From Marvania coccoides (taxonomy: Eukaryota > Chlorophyta > Trebouxiophyceae > Chlorellales > Chlorellaceae): DNA of 64,000 bases. The position numbers and the translations under genes are program-made. A model generated the notes under the pieces. The model had not been told where the DNA came from, did not search any database, and saw only the letters and a list, made by a program, of their open reading frames with translations. Each line of letters opens with the position of its first letter. Positions within the stretch are counted from its first letter, which is position 1. Below, one piece after another: positions 56,901 through 64,000 of this stretch. The stretch is from NCBI GenBank assembly GCA_963854735.1, contig OY978104.1, positions 868,001-932,000 of the forward strand, in the 5' to 3' direction.

Positions 56901-59333
56901 TCATGCGGTTCCCAGGCTGCTGGCCTCCACAGCAGGCGTCTCGGGCCCCGCCACAACCCCGCTGGCCGCAGCTTCAGTGCTCTGCTGCGCGCTGCGCATC
57001 GCCTGCAGCTGCACCGAAAGCGCGGCGATGGCGTTCTGGATGTCATCCATTTTGCCTGTGAGCGTTTTGTAGGCGCCGCTGGCTGCGTCGGCGCTGACGC
57101 CGTCGTCCGTATCGCCGTCGTCCGTCTTCCACATTTTGACGAGGTCTACGCGGTCGATGCGGTCATGATCGATGCGCAGCACCTGCACATACTTGGGGTA
57201 CCTGGAAAAAGAAAGATGGAGCGGAAAATTAAATTATTTGTGATATCGACGGTGAGAAATATTAATTCGAGCAGTTTTCACATTTTAATACTGATGATTT
57301 GGGAGAAAATGTATGGCTCTAATTAGTAATACCGCCAGATAATTATTGCGCATTGCTGTATGCCACTCACCACTTGTCATCAAATTTGTTTTCTATCCAC
57401 TTTGGCAGCGTGGCCTCCAGCTCATCGATGATCTGCGCCTTGTGCAGCAGCAGCTTCAGCGCCTCGTGCTCCGACACCTTGTTCAGGGCGTTGCCCATGA
57501 GGCCGATCAGCAGGTTCACCAGCACCATGCCTGCGAATCAAAACGTGGGAAGAAGTAAAAAATCGAGAGGCGGGAAAATGGCCGACCAATTATATTTTAT
57601 CGTGCGGAAGGCTGAAAGAAATGAGACAAAACTGACCCATGACAAAGCTGTAGACGGTGTTGAGCACGGTGGCGGCGATGGGCACCTTGGATTTCAGCAT
57701 CTCTTTGTAGTCCAGGCCGTCTTGCGAGTAGTAGACCTTGAGGAAGGCGTGGGCCATGGTGTCGAAGTGGGTGACGGCTTGGTCGCGGCGGAAGAGGATG
57801 TGGAAGGCGGCGGCGAAGCCAAACATGATGATCATGAGGAAGAGGAAGTAGTGGCGAATTTCGGAAATGACGTCCTGGGGAGAAAGGGAGGGAATAAATA
57901 CGTTGGATAGGTTGGAAATTAACGTATTATTTGCAATATTTAATATAATTATGCTATGCTCACTCTGATGGCCTCCAGGAAGGAAAAGCGGGTAGACTTG
58001 AACACGCGAGAAAAGTACTGCATCCGAAACAGCAGAAAAATGCACTGCAGTGCCAGCAGGATGCTCAGCGTCTCTCCTGTGAGACCCCACCGCCCCAAGT
58101 GCATGGCAGAGGCAGCCAGCTGCAGCGCGTACGTAGCCACGTCCAGACCGTTCCAGATGTTGAGCCAGCCCTTGAAGCCGTAGGCAGCCAGCGTGCCCTG
58201 CGACAAACAAAACATGCAGGTGCTTAGTAATACATTCAATTACCATTCATTTCGGCGGGAAAATTATACCTGGAAATTTGCAAAAAACTAGCAAAGCGAA
58301 AACAAGCTGCGCTCTTCCGGATACCTGCTCCAGCACCAGAAAAGGCGCCATCGCCACCAGCGCCAGGCACTCAAATCCGACGCAGGCAGCGCCCCTGGGG
58401 GTGGCCACCAGCTGGACCAGCGTGAGGTCCAGGTTCTCGTCTTGGAAAAGAAAGGTGAAGATGTAGAAAGAAAGCAGCCACACCATGAACACCGCCATCT
58501 CCCACAGCAGCAGGCGCTTGGCGAACGCGTTCCATTTGAAGTTGATCGTGGCTGTCACAGCCGGCAGACCAAACACAGCCAGCGAGCAGCCCTCTGCCTG
58601 CCAGCGCTTCAGCAGCGGCTGCACAAGACCCTCTTTGTCGGGGAAAGAGGAGCCGTACACGTTGACCACAAAGGCCTCCACGATGACGTCGGCTGACCAA
58701 CCACCAGAGTCCTGCAGTTTGTTATAGAGAAGAAGGGGGGGGGGGGGATGAGAAACCCATGCCAAAGAAGGAAACTACACAAAAGAAGAAGTTGTTGTAT
58801 GCGCCCCAGATAAACAAAAACAGTTTGTTTGTGCGACTGAATCGAAATTAAAATAAAGAAATACTTTGAAGTGGGTATATTCAGGCTTCATTCGTCGGTT
58901 TAATTAATGCTGAGAATCGTACTTCGCTGCGGGGGTGGCGGGCGCAGCGGCGCGTCAGCTCCTTGCGCCACATGGACTCGTAGGGGACGAACCGCTCCTC
59001 TGTGCCCAGCGTCAGCACAGAGTGGCTCTTAAACGCGGGGAATACGACGTCAGACTTGACCTTGAACTCTCCCAGCTTCGTGACGCCGTGCTTCTGCAGC
59101 ATGCGCAGCACGTCGTCAGGGTGGGAAGCAAACAGCGCGTCCATCTTGATGGAGCCATGGTTGCCGGCCTCAACATCGTCGCCAGCTGCCTCCCAAGGCG
59201 CCTGCAAAATCCGCCCAGAGCGGGACCGAGGGGAGGGTGAAAAGGTACTCAAGAGAGGTGCTCAGTGAAAATTGAAAATGCGTACATGCTCCTCTTCTAG
59301 TAGAGGGTCCAGTTCAGGCTGCCCGTCCGCCAT
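56901..59333 (-). CDS. TRP-superfamily ion channel (7 exons, 548 residues)
   Basis: Exons 59333-59286, 59201-58923, 58711-58325, 58197-57964, 57874-57637, 57530-57371, 57201-56901; phases close. Six-helix channel core: S1 RLLLWEMAVFMVWLLSFYIF, S2 GAACVGFECLALVAMAPFLV, S3 IWNGLDVATYALQLAASAM, S4 LSILLALQCIFLLFRMQYF with the family RMQYF-like end, S5 HYFLFLMIIMFGFAAAFHIL, pore DTMAHAFLKVYYSQDG, S6 AATVLNTVYSFVMG then MVLVNLLIGLMGNAL. After S6 comes an acidic/helical tail (VSEHEALKLLLHKAQIIDEL) and a short coiled coil. The N-terminus is only ~240 residues and has no ankyrin repeats, polycystin loop or WD repeats that I can see. Probably a cation channel of the plasma or ciliary membrane. Confidence 0.85.
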
Positions 59334-60332
59334 TAAATATAGTTTTTTTAAATTTCAATGTATAGCAAGTTGACAATTTGATGAATAGAGTGGCTCAGCC
59401 CGCACGGATGATAATCAAAAGTGGTGTGATGCAATTAATAAATTATTATAGAATTAAGCTCTTTCGAAGGGCAAGGGTTTCCCGCTTTGATGAAAAAAGG
59501 CGCGCATCATTCTTTTCAATCTGCTCCCACCTGTTTGGATGAGCGCAACACGAAGCAGCAAGCAAAGTACAGCACCTGTACATGCGCGCATCCAGATCAC
59601 GGGGCGCCAGCTGAACATTTTAGTCTATGGGGACGCTCGGTCATGCTTGGCCAATTCAACGTTGAATTTTCTAAGGTTTCACATGGGAATTGGGACCCAG
59701 ACGATGCCTGTACCTGCGCCTGGTAAGTTTGAAAAGTTGACGCCCCCGTGCTGGAGCAGCATCGTTTCTGCTGCAGCTGCGGTGGCTGCATGACACCCAC
59801 TGACACTCTCACACACCCTCCAGGTGCGCTCCTGCCGTGGTAGAACCAATGAACTTACAGTGCTGTTCCACCTGCTCCTAAACCCGCCACGGGTATCTAC
59901 CAAAACATATGCAGTTTTTTCTATTCTTGTTATGGGCAATTTATCGCCGTCAGTCACCCCCGTCGGGGTCTTTTGTTTTGTTTTTAAAGATAAAATATAC
60001 ATGCGTAAATTCGACTATATATTGGATCTGTTTTTATCTCCTATAAGTACTACTGCGCCTGCACACTGCTCTGCCTTCCGCTGTTCACTGCTGCTCTCCT
60101 CTTATCCCCCCGCGGCTGGGTTGCGCTTGCACGGCCCGCTCTGCACAGTCTGCAGCTTCGTCGTCCACTCCGCTTGCGTCCTGGGAAGTCCCGCCACCGC
60201 CCAACTGCCCAAACAGGAAACAAAACCTTGGTCGTTAACAACTGCTGTGAAAGAATAAGAGAACATAGAATAATCCACAATCCAGCCAACAGAATCGATA
60301 AATTCACAATCAATAAGGGCAGCACGGGCTAC
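59334..60332. other. Intergenic region
   Basis: About 1 kb between two reverse-strand genes. It must hold the TRP promoter. A forward ORF (59824-60258) and shorter ones have no domain, splice sites or codon bias that stands out. No feature supported. Confidence 0.55.
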
Positions 60333-61355
60333 TCACTGATGAAAAAAGGCCTGCATGAGGCCCTGCGAGGTGGGGCCGTTGACGCCGAAATGGAGAGCCC
60401 CGCTCACGATCCGTTGCACCGTCGTCACCGCCTCCACTGGGCTCCGCACATCCAGCGCCAGGTACTTCAGCTGGCGAAAGTCCAGAGGATGGCTGCCGAA
60501 GGCCACAGTTTTGGGCGTGATTGCTTCGTAAAAACTTTGAGCCTCGGGGGAGGCCAAAGTGGCCATCAGCGCGGCGTGGGCGTCGTCCCGCCACGGCTCC
60601 ACCGGTCGCTGGCGGGTGTCGGCAGCGGGAGGCGGCGACCGAACCCCCATTCTTCGTTTTTTGGCGCTGAAAGTTTCGTTCTCGGGGAAAAAAGTGCTGC
60701 CAGCCGCGATGGCCAGTGCGGCAGCAGGTATTGGCATTGGAGCGGGCTGTAAAGGGGCGGCGGTCGAATATTTGCGCTTCCGGGACGCGGGGAGGTCGGC
60801 GGCGGGAGCGGGAGCGGCGGCAGCTAAGCTCGCCATGGCGCTTTCTGGAGAGCCCCACCCGCTGACCAACATATCGCCAAACGCAGCTGGAGGGAAGGGA
60901 GCGGGCGCTTCAGCTGCCACCGCTTGCACCACGTTGGTTACCGGTGGCTCAGCGGCCTGCGAAAGCAAAGGAGAGTGGGGAGGAGAGAGAGAGGAGGTGA
61001 GGGGGGCGGCGGTTGAGAAGCAGAAAAGAAGATGCTGAACCGAGCGGGTGGGTTGCGAAGTCTCTAGCTTACGTTGGAACCGCGTCGAGCTCGCTTCGTC
61101 CTTGTTTGGTGGACTACAGGCTGCGGGGAGAACGAAAATTCAAATGCGGTGTTGCCATCTTGAAGAGGGACCCCATCCTGAGAAATGATGGCGCACAGGG
61201 CGTTGATGAGAAGACCAGCATTATTAATGTAGCAACATAATAAGGTACGGGAGGCAGAGGAACCACCCTTAACTGTATAATTAAATTAAGTTGAAAGATG
61301 AATTGCTTGCCTCTCCGGGAGCGCCGTCCTTGGCTCCATCTCCGCCGTCATTCAT
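60333..61355 (-). CDS. Unrecognised, probably nuclear protein (3 exons, 257 residues)
   Basis: Exon 1 61355-61311 (MNDGGDGAKDGAPGE), exon 2 61177-61073 (DGVPLQDGNTAFEFSFSPQP to TRTKRARRGSN), exon 3 60956-60333. All phases are 0, but intron 1 needs a GC donor (GAG then GCAAGC). Basic clusters TKRARR, RKRKYS and AKKRRMG look like nuclear localisation signals. The N-terminal two thirds are Ala/Pro-rich. The last 70 residues are ordered: SFYEAITPKTVAFGSHPLDF, RQLKYLALDVRSPVEAV, VQRIVSGALHFGVNGP and GLMQAFFHQ. I do not recognise the domain. Confidence 0.72.
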
Positions 61356-61724
61356 ATTAATTACTTGCCGTATATTAGAGAATGCTCGACAGCGAACAAA
61401 CCTTTAACTTTTCTTTTTCCAATTGGCAGCAGTCAGTTATTTTTAGTTGGAGATGAACATTTTGAGCCAGCTGAAAGCCAGCTCTCTTTTCGCCGCGAAT
61501 GAGGCATTCGGGGCAGAGCCCCGCAAAGAAGACTCCAGGCATCGATTTCGCGGGTCGCAAGAGCCAACAATCCTATCCTCTAAAAATGCCGCCCCAGCAA
61601 ACTTTCGACCGCGTTACACAACAGGCAAAACAAACAAATCTACACAAAATCAACACACACCGCTACGTCATCACATGTCTTCCCTTTTCCTCCCACCTCC
61701 TACTCCACTACAACAGTACTATCA
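61356..61724. other. Spacer between two reverse-strand genes
   Basis: About 370 bp between the VPS35 stop and the start of the unrecognised gene. Short ORFs only. Probably the VPS35 3' UTR and the downstream gene's promoter. Confidence 0.55.
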
Positions 61725-64000
61725 CTACTGAGCTTTAATTCCCGCATACAGCTCCGCCCCCGCCGCCTGCTGCGCCCTGACGTGCTCCAGCGTGCGCTGG
61801 TAATAGTTCTGTAGCCCAGAATCTTCCCTGCACACGTCGCTGCCCACCTCAGTGGCCACCAGGTCCACAACCCCTTGAATGACCTCCGGTGTGACCCCCT
61901 CCACGCCTCTATCAAAAAAATAGAGATAGGCGTTCAGGATCTCCACAAACAGGTGCCCAGGCGCAGACGCCACCCCCCCGCGGCGCTCCGCCACCGCCAG
62001 CTGCTGCTGCGCGGCGTGCGCGATGCGCAGCGCGCGTTTCAGGCAAGAAAGAACGCCCTTGGGGTTGTGCACTGCCGCATGGAGCTTTCCGCCGCTTTCC
62101 ACCTCCTCCTCGCCGGCTTCCGGCGCCCTTTCTTCCCCTGCGGGTCCCTCCTCCCCACCCACATTCTCTCCGCCACCCGCAGCGCCTTCTTCCTGCTGCC
62201 AGTGCAGGTGCGCACATGCCAGCACCGCAGAGCACTGATCAGCCCTGTGCAGCAGCTTGGCGCAGTAGGAGGTCGCCTTGTGCACCAGCGCATCGCGGTT
62301 GTCCGCCCCGAACACGCGGCAGCGCTGCAGCGCGCCCACGATGCTCCGCAGCGCCCGGACTTCCTGCCGAGAGTCCGGAATGGCCTCTTCAAACAGCGAA
62401 AACGCCTGCTCGAAGCATTCATACGCCACCAACTCCAGCCGTGCCTCTTGGGACGCCGATTGCGCCGCCTCCAGAAACATATTCAGCGCCATTTCGGCCG
62501 CGCGAGCGTCTGCGAGTGCCGTGGCCGCCCGATGAAGAAAGCGGTACCAATCTTGGCAGGAAGTACAAGGCAGTGACGCTTCGGTAGTTGCGGCGTTTCC
62601 GGCCAGCTGGCGGGCGGCTTGCAAGGCGGAAAAGCAGATGGGAGGGATGGCGGCTGCGGCGCGAATTGGCCCCCCTGCGATGGCATTCTTCAGCATGATA
62701 TCGAGGATCTGGGCTTGGACAGCGAGGTCGTCAGCGCGCAGGCTGTGCACCAGCTTGGCCAACAGGGCAGCGTCTTCAGCCACGTCCTGCAATGATAGAA
62801 ATTATAAAATTTACCGCCATTCATGAAAAATAACGTGTGCCCAGAAAAGTGGAGAGGCACAGCAGGAATGGTGCAATTAAGAATAACTATACTTTTTAAT
62901 ATATAATTATTTATTCACGGGACACTGTGATAGATCAAAGTACCACTAATTGAATGATATACCGGTAATAAACGTTAAGAAACATCATTCCCTTCTTGTA
63001 CGATCCTCACCTCATCATCCAGTTCCAGACCCGGCACGCCCTCCATCAGCGGGCTCACCAGCCTAAATAGGATCTCCGCGCTCTCCACCGTGCCCACCCT
63101 GTCCCCAGACTTGGCCAACGCCTCAGCGATACGCCTCGCCATGTCCCGCCGCTTCGCCGGGGACAGCAGGCCCAGCAGGGGAGAGAAGTGGCGCAGTGTC
63201 AGCACCATCAGCACGCCGTGCCGCTCCAGCGGGGTGGTCAGCAGCGCGGTGAGCTGCCGCTCCTCTCTGGCGTCCATCGGGGCGTTTCCAGCGTTGCCGG
63301 TAATTAAAGCAGCGTGGCAGCCTGCTAACACGTCGTCCACGTAGTCCAGGCGGTCAGGGTACACCGCCCCCGCGAATGACAGTAGGCCTGCGTGGACTGC
63401 TGCGAGGTCAGAGGCCGGCATGTCGGGGTGGGCAGCGACAGCAGCAGAGGCGGCGGCGTGCAGCTTGGCGAAGGCCCCAGTGGCGTCCAGCTCTGCCACC
63501 ACGGTGGGTTCGCTGGAGGCATAGCTGAAAAAACGGGGGGGGGGGCAATAAATTAGACGAGGAAAACCATGGGGGATATCTACTTTATAATGGATATTGG
63601 GAATTTGTTTTTGGGCCTGAAACATGACAATAGTGTTCGACGGTTACCTGGCGAGTCGCTCTAAGAGGGAGCCCATGACTGTGGCCAGCTTCACGCCCGG
63701 CTGCAGCTGCGGCAGCGCCCCCACCAGCACCGCCAGCGTGCCAACGTGGAAATCATCGGGGAAGGCAGCCACCACGCACTGCATCAGGTAGCCCTGCGCC
63801 AGCTCATCCTTGCAAGCCACCACCTGTATGAAATTAAACCCAATAATGATTATATATATTGAAAAATGGTAATCCATTAGATAAAATGGCAAGACATGAA
63901 GGAAAAAACTATTCTTTTTTAGGCAAGTTAATAATAATTTGCTATGATTCCATTTCAGCGGGCTCGTTGGTGTGTACCCTCACCTGCTCCAGCACCCGCG
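61725..64000 (-). CDS. VPS35: Retromer subunit VPS35, C-terminal part (runs off the right edge)
   Basis: VPS35 is the large alpha-solenoid of the retromer cargo-recognition complex (with VPS26 and VPS29), which returns cargo from endosomes to the Golgi or plasma membrane. Exons 64000-63984 (partial), 63823-63648, 63524-63011, 62786-61725; phases close and four exons give ~590 residues. Signatures: ELAQGYLMQCVVAAFPDDFH and ATVMGSLLERLASYAS, then the C-terminal VPS29-binding solenoid with AYECFEQAFSLFEEAIPDSR, VGALQRCRVFGADNRDALVH and KATSYCAKLLHRADQCSAVL. An acidic Gly/Glu insert (VESGGKLHAAV preceded by EEVE) interrupts a loop between helices. The N-terminal VPS26-binding half is outside the window. 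Confidence 0.95.

Noticed and set aside
59824..60258. 144-residue forward ORF with hydrophobic stretches
   Set aside because: No start context, no domain, lies in AT-rich intergenic DNA with mixed frames.

Overview
This window is nuclear DNA from an intron-rich eukaryote, most likely a green alga. Coding exons are GC-rich. Introns and spacers are AT-rich, and introns are mostly 60-250 bp with GT-AG or GC-AG ends. The lineage call rests on a protein with a direct chloroplast transit peptide plus a twin-arginine thylakoid signal (47.0-47.4 kb), an RWP-RK transcription factor (50.7-52.2 kb), a caleosin (39.7-41.4 kb), a predicted plastid membrane protein (18.2-19.1 kb) and a plant-type TDBD plus extended-PHD chromatin protein (20.5-25.0 kb). 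A short TRP-type channel is compatible with a flagellate. I cannot name the species.

Layout. 0-8 kb: 3' end of a dynamin-like gene, then the 12-exon DNA ligase IV gene. 8.6-19.9 kb: a coiled-coil protein gene, PDCD2, a second coiled-coil gene on the opposite strand, an unrecognised gene with a frame anomaly, a plastid membrane protein gene and a small unknown gene. 20.5-25 kb: a 1,206-residue chromatin-type protein with a domain present three times on separate exons. 25.4-31.4 kb: small housekeeping genes (F1-ATPase epsilon, CHCHD2/10-like, LSM5, METTL4, CWC25); the last three act on spliceosomal RNA or the spliceosome. 31.7-49.5 kb: a type I membrane protein, a third coiled-coil protein, an extended synaptotagmin, caleosin, a GAF-domain membrane protein, a YqaJ-type nuclease, a thylakoid lumen protein and a probable GPI-anchored surface protein. 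49.5-56.6 kb: a poorer region with an ambiguous open region, the RWP-RK gene with a 335-bp tetranucleotide array in an intron, a membrane protein and a LINE remnant. 56.9-64 kb: TRP channel, an unrecognised nuclear-looking protein and VPS35, which runs off the right edge.

I rebuilt exon structures by eye from splice sites, codon phase and protein similarity. Every multi-exon model given as complete closes in frame. Three genome-level signals stand out. A short dispersed repeat sits in introns, always in the same orientation relative to the host gene (introner-like). GC-AG introns are unusually frequent: nine are needed to keep frame. One domain has been copied on phase 2-2 exons in the chromatin protein. 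No rRNA, tRNA or CRISPR array was seen.
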